Positions 29,012 through 39,164 are shown, counted from the first letter of the stretch. The stretch: DNA of 64,000 bases from Rhodobacter huangdaonensis (GCF_004022465.1 NZ_SAVA01000002.1:310001-374000); one strand, 5' to 3'. The notes: generated by a model from the sequence alone, not told the origin. Program-made: numbers and translations.

Positions 29012-29617
29012 TCAGTTCGCCGTTGCCGCCGGAGCGGTCTCGGTGGTGCTCGGCGCCGCCGCGGGCGCGGGGCATTTCGACACCAGCTGCTCATAGCGCG
29101 CCACGATCCAGCCCGGCGCATCCGAGGGCATGGTCTCGTCGAGATTGCCGCTGAGCTGGGCAAAGACCTTGGCCGAGCGCGAGGCGTCGACGACCGGGAT
29201 CGCCTCCTCGGCGACGACGCGGTCGTAGACGACGAAGGCCACCGCCACCAGCACCACGCCGCGCAGGACGCCGAAGAGGAAGCCGAGCGCCTGGTCGAGC
29301 CCGCCGATCGCCGAACGCTGCACCACCGAGGCGAAGAGCGGGGTGATGATCGAGAACACGACGAGGGCGAGCGCGAAGACCGCGGCAAAGCCGCCGATCG
29401 TCGCAAGTTCGCAGCTGTCGCCGAGGAACTTGTTGATCACCGGCAGCTGCGCGATCAGCGGCCGCGCCGCATCGGCGAACATATAGGCCACGACCGCGGC
29501 GGCGATCCAGCCGACGATCGCCAGCCCCTCGCGCACGAAGCCCCGGCTGTAGGCGAGGATCGCCGACAGGATGATGACGACCGCCACGATGGCGTCAACG
29601 ATGGTAAAACCTTCCAT
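29012..29617 (-). CDS. cvpA: CvpA-family membrane protein
   Basis: 201-residue inner-membrane protein with four spans: FTIVDAIVAVVIILSAILAYSRG, then GLAIVGWIAAAVVAYMF, AAVFALALVVFSIITPLFASVV and LRGVVLVAVAFVVYD. The ILAYSRGFVREGLAI segment is the CvpA signature. CvpA is named for colicin V production and is usually next to purF, as here. Start at 29617 rather than 29626 because it follows a better ribosome binding site and the family starts there. Confidence 0.88.
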   Translation of the reverse strand: MEGFTIVDAIVAVVIILSAILAYSRGFVREGLAIVGWIAAAVVAYMFADAARPLIAQLPVINKFLGDSCELATIGGFAAVFALALVVFSIITPLFASVVQRSAIGGLDQALGFLFGVLRGVVLVAVAFVVYDRVVAEEAIPVVDASRSAKVFAQLSGNLDETMPSDAPGWIVARYEQLVSKCPAPAAAPSTTETAPAATAN

Positions 29618-29642
29618 GGTCCCCACATTTGCCTGCAGCGCC

Positions 29643-31010
<1,368 letters not shown>

Positions 31011-31052
31011 GCCCCCTTGTGCCAGAGGGGCGCGCCGGCGGCAAGGCGGGGA

Positions 31053-31188
31053 AGGGGGCGCCGCCCCCTCGCGGCCAGGGCCGCTCACCCCCGAGGTCTT
31101 TCGGGCAAGGAGAAAGCAGGGGACAGGCTTCCAATTGCTGCAAATATCCCGGGGGTGAGGGCGAAGCCCGAGGGGGCAGCGCCCCCTC
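31053..31188. repeat. Dispersed palindromic repeat, copy 4 (left arm diverged)
   Basis: Outer hairpins AGGGGGC-gcc-GCCCCCT (31053-31069) and GAGGGGGC-agc-GCCCCCTC (31170-31188) and right arm GCTTCCAATTGCTGCAAATA (31127-31146 and on) are intact. The left arm reads GAGGTCTTTCGGGCAAGGAG instead of the expected mirror, so it is a hybrid or diverged copy. Between radA and the PqiA gene. Confidence 0.8.
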
Positions 31189-31195
31189 CGCCCGC

Positions 31196-31654
31196 TCAGC
31201 CGCGCGGCGGCGGAACATGCGAGAGTGCGAGCGAGGCGAGGACGCAGCCGGTGAGCAGGTAAAGCCCCCAGCCGGTCTCGATCCGGCCGACGCCCACCCC
31301 CTTCGCCACCACGATATAGAGCGCGACCAGGAAGATGTCGGCCATCGCCAGCCGGCCGAGCGCGTGCAGCGGCCCGAGCCAGCGCTGCGGCGCAAGGCCG
31401 GCATCGACGGCGGCGCGGCCCGCGACCTTGGCGAGCGGCGCGACAATGGCAAAGACGGCAACGAGTGCCGCCAGCAGCGGATCGGTCCTGACAAGCGTGG
31501 CAAGCCCCGAGACGACCGAAATCTCGTCAAGACCGAAGACGGGCAGCAGCCCGGCGCGTAGAAGCGGCGCGCTCCAGGCGACGGGAAAGAGGATCAGCAG
31601 CGACAGGTTCGCGAGCCGGGCAAGCCGGGCGGGGGCGCGCATGCCGCGCCGCAT
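31196..31654 (-). CDS. PqiA-domain membrane protein (single domain)
   Basis: 152-residue protein with four membrane spans: NLSLLILFPVAWSAPLL, DPLLAALVAVFAIVAPLAKV, LGRLAMADIFLVALYIVVAK and YLLTGCVLASLALSHV. LGRLAMADIFLVALYIVVAKGVG is the PqiA hallmark. E. coli PqiA has two such domains; this has one. Its start overlaps the stop of the mlaF-like gene, so it belongs to the alr-mlaE-mlaF-pqiA unit and likely takes part in lipid trafficking between the membranes. Confidence 0.82.
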   Translation of the reverse strand: MRRGMRAPARLARLANLSLLILFPVAWSAPLLRAGLLPVFGLDEISVVSGLATLVRTDPLLAALVAVFAIVAPLAKVAGRAAVDAGLAPQRWLGPLHALGRLAMADIFLVALYIVVAKGVGVGRIETGWGLYLLTGCVLASLALSHVPPPRG

Positions 31655-32400
31655 CAGCGCAGCGCGGTGATCGGGCCCTTGGCCCGGCCGTGGATGAACT
31701 GCTGGACGTAAGGGTCTGGTGTGTCGTCCATTTCCTGGACGCTGCCCTGCCAGCGCAGGACCCCTTCGTGCAGCATCGCGACACTGTCGGCGATGGCGCG
31801 GACCGAGGACATGTCATGGGTGATGGTGATCGCGGTGGCGCCCATCTCGCTGACGATCGAGCGGATCAGGTCGTTGATCACCCCCGCCATGATCGGGTCG
31901 AGCCCGGTCGTCGGTTCGTCGAAGAAGATCACCTGCGGGTCGGCGGCAATGGCGCGGGCAAGGCCCACGCGCTTTTGCATGCCGCCCGAAAGCTCGGCCG
32001 GGTAGAGGTCGGCCACTTCCGGGCCGAGGCCGACGCGCTTGAGCTTGTCGAGCGCGATCGCCCGGGCCTCGTCCTGCGGTCGCTTCGTGGCGCCGCGCAG
32101 CAGCCGGAAGGCGACGTTTTGCCAGACCGAGAAGCTGTCGAACAGCGCCCCGCCCTGGAACAGCATGCCGAAGCGGGCGAGGAAATCCTCGCGCGTCGCC
32201 TCGGTCACCGGCCGGCCCTCGAGCCGGATCACGCCGGCATCGGGCGGCACCAGGCCGAGGATGCATTTCAGCAGCACCGACTTGCCGGTGCCCGAGCCGC
32301 CGATCACCACAAGGCTTTCGCCGCGCTTCACGGTCAGGTTCACATCACGCAGCACCTGCTTGCTGCCAAAGGATTTTTTCAGGCCTTCGATCTCGATCAT
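31654..32400 (-). CDS. mlaF: Phospholipid transport ABC ATP-binding protein (MlaF-like)
   Basis: 248-residue ATPase with Walker A GGSGTGKSVLL (about 35-45), signature LSGGMQKRVGLARA, and Walker B VIFFDEPTTGLDP. The GMQKR variant of the signature is typical of MlaF-type importers/exporters of phospholipid. It overlaps the mlaE permease gene by 4 bases. No MlaD (MCE) gene is in the window, so the substrate-binding partner is encoded elsewhere or follows another plan. Confidence 0.88.
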   Translation of the reverse strand: MIEIEGLKKSFGSKQVLRDVNLTVKRGESLVVIGGSGTGKSVLLKCILGLVPPDAGVIRLEGRPVTEATREDFLARFGMLFQGGALFDSFSVWQNVAFRLLRGATKRPQDEARAIALDKLKRVGLGPEVADLYPAELSGGMQKRVGLARAIAADPQVIFFDEPTTGLDPIMAGVINDLIRSIVSEMGATAITITHDMSSVRAIADSVAMLHEGVLRWQGSVQEMDDTPDPYVQQFIHGRAKGPITALR

Positions 32401-33176
32401 GCGGAGAAGAAAACCTCCGTCAGCGTGTAGTTCGCGGCAAGGATCAGGATCGAGGCGGCGACCACGGCGGATTTCGTGGCGGCGCCCACGCCCTGCGCGC
32501 CGCGGCCCGAGTTCATGCCGTAAAAGCAGCCCATCAGCGCCACGATGAAGCCGAAGGCCGCGCCCTTCACAAGGCCCGAGCCGACGTCCCAGAACTCGAG
32601 GTATTCCCAGGTGTTCTTGATGTAGGTCGCGGAGTTGAAGCCGAGCCGGCCGGTGCCGACCATCCAGCCGCCCATGATGCCGATCACGTCGCCCACGCCG
32701 ACGAGCAGCGGCACGCTCAGCGTCGCGGCCAGCACGCGCGGTGCGGCGAGGTATTTCAACGGGTCGGTCGAGAGGGTGACGAGGGCGTCGATCTGCTCGG
32801 TCACCTTCATCGTGCCGATCTCGGCGGCGATCGAGGAGGCGACGCGGGCCGCCACCATCAGCCCGCCGAGCACCGGGCCGAGTTCGCGCACCATGCCGAT
32901 CGCGGTGATCGAGGGCACGACGGATTCGGCCGAGAAGCGCGCGCCGCCGGCATAGATCTGCAGCGCCAGCGCCGCGCCGGTGAAGAGTGCGGTCATGCCG
33001 ACGACCGGCAGCGAGAGCCAGCCGATCTGCATCAGCGCATGCAGGAACTCGCGGCCGTAGAACGGCGGACGCAGCAGGTGCGAGACCACGGTCAGCGCGT
33101 AAAGCGCCACCCGGCCCGCGCCGGCAAGCCCGTCGAGCACGATACGGCCAAGCGAGGCAAGCCCGCGCTCGATCAC
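32397..33176 (-). CDS. mlaE: MlaE-family permease
   Basis: 259-residue permease with about five spans and the MlaE signature: GLMVAARVASSIAAEIGTMKVTEQIDALVTLSTDPLKYLAAPRVLA. Pairs with the overlapping ATPase gene as the inner-membrane part of a phospholipid-transport ABC system for outer-membrane lipid asymmetry. Its start overlaps the stop codon of alr by 4 bases. Confidence 0.88.
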   Translation of the reverse strand: MIERGLASLGRIVLDGLAGAGRVALYALTVVSHLLRPPFYGREFLHALMQIGWLSLPVVGMTALFTGAALALQIYAGGARFSAESVVPSITAIGMVRELGPVLGGLMVAARVASSIAAEIGTMKVTEQIDALVTLSTDPLKYLAAPRVLAATLSVPLLVGVGDVIGIMGGWMVGTGRLGFNSATYIKNTWEYLEFWDVGSGLVKGAAFGFIVALMGCFYGMNSGRGAQGVGAATKSAVVAASILILAANYTLTEVFFSA

Positions 33177-34222
33177 ACCGAGCCCCCGACGTAGTGGCGG
33201 GTGTAGCGGTTGCCGAGCGAGGTCAGGATCTCGTAGCCGATGGTGCCGGCGACGTCGGCGAGGTCATCGACGCCCTGGTGCGGGCCGAGGATGTCGAGCG
33301 CCTTCGGCACTTCGCCCAGATGGGTGATGTCGACGGTGATCAGGTCCATCGAGATCCGGCCGACGAGCGGGCAGGGCACATTGCCGTGCCACAGCGTCGC
33401 CTTCGAGCTGAGCGTGCGCATCAGCCCGTCGGCATAACCGCCCGAGACGGTGGCGATGCGCGCATCCTCCTCGGCAGTCCAGGTGTTCGAATAGCCCACG
33501 GTCTCGCCCGCCTGCACGTCGCGCACCTGAATCACCGGCAGTGACAGGGTGACGACCGGCCGCGCCGCCTCGAAGGGCATGCCGCCATACAGCGCGATGC
33601 CCGGGCGGGTGACGTCGAAATGGTAGTCGCGGCCAAGGAGGATGCCGCCGGTGGCCGAGAGCGAACGCGGCACGTTCATCCCTGCGGTCATCTTGCGGAA
33701 GGTGTCGAGCTGATAGCGGTTCATCTCGTGCGCGGGTTCGTCCGAGCAGGCGAGGTGGCTCATGATCAGCTTCGGATGCGAGCCGAGCACGATCGGCGCG
33801 ACGGCCTGCCATTCGGCGGGCTCGAAGCCGAGCCGGTTCATCCCGGTGTCGAGCTGGATGCCGAAGGGGGCGCCGGGCAGCGACTCGAAATGCCGCGTCA
33901 CCTGATCGAGCGAGTTCAGCATCGGCGTCAGGCCGAGGTCGCCGATCATCTCGGTGTCGCCCGCCATGTGGCCGGAGAAGATGAAGATCTCGGGGCCTTC
34001 GCCCAGAGCCTGGCGCACCGCGGCGCCTTCCTCGGTGCAGGCGACGAAGAACTTGCGGCATCCCGCCCGCGCCAGCATCCGCGCGATGCGCGCGGCGCCG
34101 AGGCCATAGCTGTCTGCCTTGACCACGGCGCCCGTCTCGGTCGTCGTGCCCGTGAGCGCGTCCATCGCGCGCCAGTTCGAAAGGATGGCATCGAGGTCGA
34201 TGCGAAGGGATGCGGTAGCCAT
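33173..34222 (-). CDS. alr: Alanine racemase
   Basis: PLP enzyme supplying D-alanine for peptidoglycan. The 349-residue protein carries PLP-binding Lys35 in AVVKADSYGLGA, and the C-terminal domain has VGYSNTWTAEEDARIATVSGGYADGL, whose Tyr is the second catalytic base. The start at 34222 is preferred to 34276 as homology begins at MATASLRIDL. First gene of a tightly overlapping unit with mlaE, mlaF and pqiA. Confidence 0.93.
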   Translation of the reverse strand: MATASLRIDLDAILSNWRAMDALTGTTTETGAVVKADSYGLGAARIARMLARAGCRKFFVACTEEGAAVRQALGEGPEIFIFSGHMAGDTEMIGDLGLTPMLNSLDQVTRHFESLPGAPFGIQLDTGMNRLGFEPAEWQAVAPIVLGSHPKLIMSHLACSDEPAHEMNRYQLDTFRKMTAGMNVPRSLSATGGILLGRDYHFDVTRPGIALYGGMPFEAARPVVTLSLPVIQVRDVQAGETVGYSNTWTAEEDARIATVSGGYADGLMRTLSSKATLWHGNVPCPLVGRISMDLITVDITHLGEVPKALDILGPHQGVDDLADVAGTIGYEILTSLGNRYTRHYVGGSV

Positions 34223-34312
34223 GGGGGTTTTCTTGAACCATGGGCCGCGAAGGTCAAGGGCAATCGCACCCTGCATCCCGTGCGATGACGGAACTGTGGC
34301 CGGCGGGGCCGC

Positions 34313-35551
34313 TCAGGCGGCGGCGATCCGCGCAAGCGGGCGCATTGCAAGGGCGCTCGCCAGGGCCATCAGCCCGGCGGTGGCAAGGCAGAGCGGCAGC
34401 CCTCCCGCCTGATAGCTGAGCCCCGAGAGCAGCGTGCCGAGAAGCCGGCCGGCCGCATTCGCGCTGTAGTAAAAGCCCACGTCCATCGTCACCCGGCCCG
34501 TGCCCGCGAAGGCGAGGATCAGCCAGGAATGGAGCGAGGAGTTGAGCGCGAAGACCACGCCGAAGAGAAGCAGCCCGGCGACCAGCACCGCGGTGAGCCA
34601 GGGGGCGGGGCCGCCCGCGGCAAGCGCGGCCGCGGCCAGCGCAAATGGGATCGGCACCAGCGCACCGGCCCAGCGGGCGGCGGCGCGCGCGCCGTTCGCC
34701 GCGGCGCCGTGCAGGATCTTCGGCGCCAGCGCCTGCACCAGGCCATAGCCGATGATCCAGGCCGCCATGAAACCGCCGATCAGGAAGAAGGCGGCGCGGT
34801 TGCCGGCGGGCGTGCCATCGGACAGCACCGTGCCGAAATAGACCGGGATGCCGACCACGAACCAGACATCGCGCGCACCGAACAGGAACATGCGGGCGAG
34901 CGAAAGCCGGTTCACCCGCGGATCGCGCGACCAGACGGCGGCGAATTTCGTGCCCTTCTTGCCCGCCGGCAGACCGGGCGGCAGGAAGGCCGTGACGGCG
35001 ATCAGGATCAGCGCCAGCACCGCGGCCATGCCCCAGACCGCGGCGCCGAAGCCCGCAACCGCCAGCAGCGCCGCGCCGAGGAAGAAGCCCACGCCCTTCA
35101 CCGCGTTCTTCGAGCCGGTGAGGGCCGCGACCCAGCGAAAGAGCGCGCCATCGCCTGCGGGGGCGAGCAGCTTTACCGCCGATTTCGCCGACATCTTCGC
35201 CAGATCCTTGGCGACGCCGCTCACGCCCTGCACCGCCATCACGAAGACAACCGAGGCGCTGAGGCTCCAGCCCGGATCGAGATTGGCGAGCGCGACCAGC
35301 GCTGCGATCTGCAGCGCGAGGCCGCCGTAAAGGGTGGAGGCCAGCCCGAAACGCGCCGCGATCCAGCCCGCGGCAAGGTTGGTGACGATTCCCGCGATCT
35401 CGTAGAGCAGGAACAGCCACGCCAGAGCCACCGGCGAGAAGCCGAGCGCGTTGAAATGCAGCAGCACCAGCATCCGCAGCGCGCCGTCCGACAGCATGAA
35501 GGCCCAATAGGCCGCGGTGACGGCCGCATAGGCGCGCAGGGGCCGGTCCAT
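34313..35551 (-). CDS. arsJ: Organoarsenical efflux MFS transporter ArsJ
   Basis: 412-residue major facilitator with about twelve spans. The N-terminal RAYAAVTAAYWAFMLSDGALRMLVLLHFNALGFSPV and internal VQGVSGVAKDLAKMSAKSAVKLL and GSKNAVKGVGFFLGA match the ArsJ family. ArsJ exports 1-arseno-3-phosphoglycerate, made from arsenate by GAPDH, giving arsenate resistance. The GAPDH gene lies immediately upstream with ATG/TGA overlapping by one base, which is the canonical arsJ context. The start at 35551 is chosen by this overlap. Confidence 0.92.
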   Translation of the reverse strand: MDRPLRAYAAVTAAYWAFMLSDGALRMLVLLHFNALGFSPVALAWLFLLYEIAGIVTNLAAGWIAARFGLASTLYGGLALQIAALVALANLDPGWSLSASVVFVMAVQGVSGVAKDLAKMSAKSAVKLLAPAGDGALFRWVAALTGSKNAVKGVGFFLGAALLAVAGFGAAVWGMAAVLALILIAVTAFLPPGLPAGKKGTKFAAVWSRDPRVNRLSLARMFLFGARDVWFVVGIPVYFGTVLSDGTPAGNRAAFFLIGGFMAAWIIGYGLVQALAPKILHGAAANGARAAARWAGALVPIPFALAAAALAAGGPAPWLTAVLVAGLLLFGVVFALNSSLHSWLILAFAGTGRVTMDVGFYYSANAAGRLLGTLLSGLSYQAGGLPLCLATAGLMALASALAMRPLARIAAA

Positions 35552-36573
35552 CACAGCGCCCCCGCGACAAGGCCCAGCACATCGGCCAGCCGGCAGGCAT
35601 AGCCCCATTCGTTGTCATACCAGGCGAAGATCTTCACCTGCGTGCCGCCGGTGACCATCGTCGCCCCGGCATCGACGATCGACGAGCGCGGGTCGTTCAC
35701 GTAATCCGAGGATACGAGCGGCCGGGTCTCGAAGCCGAGGATGCCGGAGAGCGGCCCCGCGGCCGCGGCGGCGAGAAGCGCGTTCACCTCGGCCACGGTG
35801 GTCGGGCGCATGACCTCGAAGACGCAATCGGTGAGCGAGGCATTGAGCAGCGGCACCCGCACCGCATGGCCGTCGAGCCGGCCGGCAAGGTCCGGGAAGA
35901 TCAGGCCGATGGCGCTCGCCGAGCCGGTGGTCGTCGGGATCAGGTTGGTCAGTGCCGAGCGGGCGCGGCGCATGTCCTTCGCCGGGCGGTCGACGATGGT
36001 CTGGGTGTTGGTCACGTCATGCAGCGTGGTGATCGCGCCGTGGCGGATGCCGATCCCCGCGTGGATCACCTTCACCACCGGGGCAAGGCAATTGGTGGTG
36101 CAGCTTGCCGCGGTGACGATGCGGTGGCGCGCGGGCTCATAGGCCGCGTGGTTCACGCCATAGACAAGGTTCAGCGCGTCGCCGTCCTTCACCGGGGCCG
36201 AGACCACGACCTTGCGCACGCCGGCATCCCAGCAGGGCGCGAAATCGGCGGCCTTGCGGAAGGCGCCCGAACAGTCGAGCACGATGTCGATGCCCATCTC
36301 GGTGAGCGGCAGGTCCTGAAACCGGCGCGCCGCGGTCAGGCGCAGGTGCTGGCCGTTCACCGTCAGGCTGTCGGCGCCATGGCCGATCTGCGCCGGCCAG
36401 CGGCCGTGCACGCTGTCGAATTCCAGCAACAGCGCGTGCTGCTCGGCGCGGCCCGCGGGCTCGTTCACCAGGACGAGGCCCTCGGCCGCGCCGGTGTCGA
36501 TCAGGCGGCGCAGGACAAGCTTGCCGATGCGGCCAAGGCCGTTCAGCGCGATGCGCGGGGGCGTGCGGGTCAT
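35551..36573 (-). CDS. ArsJ-associated glyceraldehyde-3-phosphate dehydrogenase
   Basis: 340-residue GAPDH with NGLGRIGKLVLRRL, catalytic Cys in TAASCTTNC, and NEWGYACRLAD near the C terminus. It is diverged from the two housekeeping gap copies: the NAD-ribose Asp is Glu (VLVNEPAG) and the context is different. In arsenate resistance, a dedicated GAPDH uses arsenate in place of phosphate to form unstable 1-arseno-3-phosphoglycerate, which ArsJ exports. It is coupled to arsJ downstream and follows the ArsR-ArsC fusion gene by 12 bases, so it is part of the ars operon. Confidence 0.9.
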   Translation of the reverse strand: MTRTPPRIALNGLGRIGKLVLRRLIDTGAAEGLVLVNEPAGRAEQHALLLEFDSVHGRWPAQIGHGADSLTVNGQHLRLTAARRFQDLPLTEMGIDIVLDCSGAFRKAADFAPCWDAGVRKVVVSAPVKDGDALNLVYGVNHAAYEPARHRIVTAASCTTNCLAPVVKVIHAGIGIRHGAITTLHDVTNTQTIVDRPAKDMRRARSALTNLIPTTTGSASAIGLIFPDLAGRLDGHAVRVPLLNASLTDCVFEVMRPTTVAEVNALLAAAAAGPLSGILGFETRPLVSSDYVNDPRSSIVDAGATMVTGGTQVKIFAWYDNEWGYACRLADVLGLVAGAL

Positions 36574-36585
36574 GGGAAGGCTCCG

Positions 36586-37416
36586 TCAGAGGTGATCAAG
36601 GCCGATCCGGTCGAGCTGCTGTTGCAGCGCGAGGCGGTCGAGCGTGTCGAAGGGCAGGGCGGCGAAGGCGGCGATGCGGCGGTGCAGCTCGCTGAAGGCG
36701 CGGGCGAAGGCAAGGCCGCGCTCGGCCTCGGTGCCCTCGGCCTGCACCGGATCGGCAACGCCCCAATGCGCGGTGAGCGGTGCGCCGGGCCAGGGCGCGC
36801 ATTCCTCCGACGCCGCGGCGTCGCAGACGGTGAAGACGAAATCCATCCGCGGCGCGCCGGGCAGCTCGAACTCGGCGATATGCTTGGCGCGCAGCCCCTC
36901 GATGGGCAGCCCGTTGCGGCGCAGCAGATCGACCGCGATCGGGTTCAGCGCCGATCCGGGCCGGGTGCCGGCCGAGAAGGCGCGGAACCGCGTGCCGCCA
37001 AGCTCGCGCAGGATCGCCTCGGCAAAGATCGAGCGCGCCGAGTTGCCCGAGCAGATGAAGAGCACGTTCAGCGGCCGGTCGCGCGGCACGGGGCTTGCGC
37101 CTTGCGCGATCAGCGCCGCCGACAGCTCGGGCCGGCCGCGGCCGCAATCGGCGACGAGATAGCCGACGAGCGCGGTCAGGTTCTCGAGCGCGACCGAATA
37201 GAGGATCGCGCGGCCCTGCCGCTCCGAGCGGATCAGCCCCGCCGCCTCGAGATCGGCGAGGTGATGCGAGAGGGTGTTGGGCTTGACCCCGGTGAGGCGG
37301 GCGATCTCTCCGGGCCGCGTTGCCTGGGGCACGCGGCGCATCAGCAGCCGGAAAACGGCAAGCCGGCCGGGGTGGCCGAGGGCGGTGAAGGCGAGGGGGG
37401 CGTCAATCTGTTCCAT
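36586..37416 (-). CDS. ArsR repressor-ArsC arsenate reductase fusion
   Basis: 276-residue two-domain protein. Residues 1-95 are an ArsR-type winged helix (GEIARLTGVKPNTLSHHLADLEAAGLI at 36-62). Residues 115-250 are a low-molecular-weight-phosphatase-type arsenate reductase with the P-loop CSGNSARS (122-129) and the two resolving cysteines C198 and C206 in VCDAAASEEC, as in thioredoxin-coupled ArsC. The ADPVQAEG segment supplies the usual Asp. The ArsR domain lacks the classical ELCVCDL arsenite-binding pair; only C91 is near. Such fusions couple sensing to reduction of arsenate. First gene of the minus-strand ars operon. Confidence 0.9.
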   Translation of the reverse strand: MEQIDAPLAFTALGHPGRLAVFRLLMRRVPQATRPGEIARLTGVKPNTLSHHLADLEAAGLIRSERQGRAILYSVALENLTALVGYLVADCGRGRPELSAALIAQGASPVPRDRPLNVLFICSGNSARSIFAEAILRELGGTRFRAFSAGTRPGSALNPIAVDLLRRNGLPIEGLRAKHIAEFELPGAPRMDFVFTVCDAAASEECAPWPGAPLTAHWGVADPVQAEGTEAERGLAFARAFSELHRRIAAFAALPFDTLDRLALQQQLDRIGLDHL

Positions 37417-37434
37417 TGTTCCTGAATAATGGAA
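37411..37434 (-). promoter_or_regulatory. Inverted repeat over the start codon of the ArsR-ArsC gene
   Basis: TTCCATT-N10-AATGGAA, perfect 7-bp arms. One arm contains the ATG (37414-37416) and the loop holds the AGGAA ribosome binding site, so it may be both an ArsR operator and an mRNA hairpin. The rest of the divergent gap to 37577 holds CGCATATGCG (37557-37566), a possible operator for the plus-strand genes. Confidence 0.5.
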
Positions 37435-37577
37435 TTAATAACGCGTGCCAAGTGACGTTTCGATGACGGACAGGCGACAGCCGCGCTGCTGCATTCCGTC
37501 GCACCCCCGCTGGCGCGCTTGCACGGCCTGGGCGGCAGGCGCAACATGCGCCAGAACGCATATGCGCGAGTCCGGAA

Positions 37578-37865
37578 ATGACCCTGACCATTCTCACCGC
37601 CCTTGCCGAACCCACCCGCCTGGCCGCGATCCGGCTGCTGGCGGACGGCGGCGAGCATTGCGTGTGCGAGTTGATGGCGCGGCTCGATGCCACGCAAAGC
37701 CGGATGTCACGGCACATGCAGACCCTGAAACAGGCAGGCCTCGTCACCGACCGGCGCGATGCGCAATGGGTGCGCTACCGGCTGAACCCGGAGATGCCGG
37801 CCGAGATCCGCGTCCTCCTTGACGCGGTTCTGGCGGCCGAGGCCGCAGAAAGGAGCGCCGCATGA
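37578..37865 (+). CDS. arsR: ArsR-family arsenite-responsive repressor
   Basis: 95-residue winged-helix repressor. It has the metal-site motif HCVCELMARL with C28 and C30, the classical position of arsenite/antimonite ligands in ArsR, followed by the recognition helix DATQSRMSRHMQTLKQAGL. Divergent from the ArsR-ArsC fusion and overlapping the permease gene by 4 bases. Two different ArsR sensors therefore face each other across the 161-base gap. Confidence 0.9.
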   Translation: MTLTILTALAEPTRLAAIRLLADGGEHCVCELMARLDATQSRMSRHMQTLKQAGLVTDRRDAQWVRYRLNPEMPAEIRVLLDAVLAAEAAERSAA

Positions 37866-38920
37866 GCGCCGACATCGAAGCCCCCCGCCCGTCGCCTCCC
37901 GCGCCTTGGCCGCATCTGGCGGTGCTCGCGGCGGTGGCCGCCTGGTTCTGGCTTTACGGCCGGTTGCCAGCGATTTCCGAGGCGCTGACCGCGCTGATCC
38001 CGGTCGAGCGGCACAGCCACACCGGCGAGGCGCTCGCCTTCTTCTTCTATGATGTGCCGAAGGTGCTGATGCTGCTCGCGCTCATCGTCTTCGCGATGGG
38101 GGTGGTGCGCAGCTTCTTCAGCCCCGAGCGCACCCGCGCGCTGCTGGCCGGACGACGCGAGGGGGTCGGCAATGTGCTGGCGGCGCTTCTCGGCGTGGTG
38201 ACGCCGTTCTGCTCCTGCTCGGCGGTGCCGCTCTTCATCGGGCTCGTCTCGGCCGGGGTGCCGCTTGGCGTGACCTTCTCCTTCCTGATCGCCGCGCCGA
38301 TGGTGAACGAGGTGGCGCTGGTGATGCTGTTCGGTCTGGTCGGGCCGGGCGTTGCGCTGACCTATTTCAGCTTCGGCCTCGCCGTCGCGATCCTTGCCGG
38401 CTGGGTGATCGGGCGGCTGCATCTCGAGGGCTGGCTGCAGGACTGGGTGCGCGACATCGCGACCGGCGCCTCTGCCCCCGAGGAGGCGGGCGGCGCGCCG
38501 CTGAGCATGGTGGCGCGCTATCGTCTCGGCCTTGAGGCCCTGCGCGAGATCATCGGCCGGGTCTGGCTCTGGATCCTGCTCGGCATCGCGATGGGGGCGC
38601 TGATCCACGGCTATGTGCCCGAGGAGCTGATGGTGCGGATCATGGGCGCCGATGCCTGGTGGAGCGTGCCGGCCGCGGTGGCGCTGGGCATCCCGATGTA
38701 CACCAATGCGGCCGGCGTGATCCCGATCGTCGAGGCGCTTCTGGGCAAGGGCGCGGCGCTGGGCACGGTGCTCGCCTTCATGATGAGCGTGATCGCGCTG
38801 AGCCTGCCCGAGATGATCATCCTGCGTCAGGTGCTGACACTGCGGCTGATCGCCGTCTTCATCGGCACCGTCGGCAGCGGCATCCTGGCTGTGGGGTTCC
38901 TGTTCAACCTTCTGTTCTGA
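37862..38920 (+). CDS. ArsP/DUF318-family permease
   Basis: 352-residue permease (PF03773 type) with eight or so spans. The motif VVTPFCSCSAVPLFIGLVSAGVPLGVTFSFLIAAPMVNEVAL contains C117 and C119, the Cys pair needed for trivalent organoarsenical efflux in ArsP and also present in SO_0444-like permeases. The repeat GIPMYTNAAGVIPIVEALLGKG lies in the second half. Coupled to arsR upstream, a small thioredoxin-like gene downstream. Substrate could be organoarsenicals or another soft metal; the arsenic neighbourhood favours the former. Confidence 0.88.
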   Translation: MSADIEAPRPSPPAPWPHLAVLAAVAAWFWLYGRLPAISEALTALIPVERHSHTGEALAFFFYDVPKVLMLLALIVFAMGVVRSFFSPERTRALLAGRREGVGNVLAALLGVVTPFCSCSAVPLFIGLVSAGVPLGVTFSFLIAAPMVNEVALVMLFGLVGPGVALTYFSFGLAVAILAGWVIGRLHLEGWLQDWVRDIATGASAPEEAGGAPLSMVARYRLGLEALREIIGRVWLWILLGIAMGALIHGYVPEELMVRIMGADAWWSVPAAVALGIPMYTNAAGVIPIVEALLGKGAALGTVLAFMMSVIALSLPEMIILRQVLTLRLIAVFIGTVGSGILAVGFLFNLLF

Positions 38921-38933
38921 AAAGGGGATTTCG

Positions 38934-39164
38934 ATGGAGATCAAGGTTCTTGGCAGCGGCTGCGCGAAATGCCGCGCGACCGTCGAGCTGATCGAGCGCG
39001 TGGCGCGCGAGGCGGGGCGCGAGGTCTCGGTCGTCAAGATCGAGGATCTGCGCCGGATCGCGGGCTACGGGGTGATGTCCACCCCCGCCGTGGTGGTGGG
39101 CGAGAAGGTGGTCCACAGGGGCTCGGTGCCGGCGCCGGCCGAGGTTCTGGGCTGGCTCGGCTGA
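38934..39164 (+). CDS. Small thioredoxin-like redox-active protein
   Basis: 76-residue thioredoxin-fold protein, MEIKVLGSGCAKCRATVELIERVAREAG, with a CxxC (C10, C13) and the cis-Pro motif MSTPAVVVGEKVVHRG. This is the 'redox-active disulfide protein' family (MTH895-like), regularly encoded next to DUF318 permeases. It probably delivers or reduces the permease substrate or its Cys pair. 13 bases separate it from the permease gene. Confidence 0.85.
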   Translation: MEIKVLGSGCAKCRATVELIERVAREAGREVSVVKIEDLRRIAGYGVMSTPAVVVGEKVVHRGSVPAPAEVLGWLG

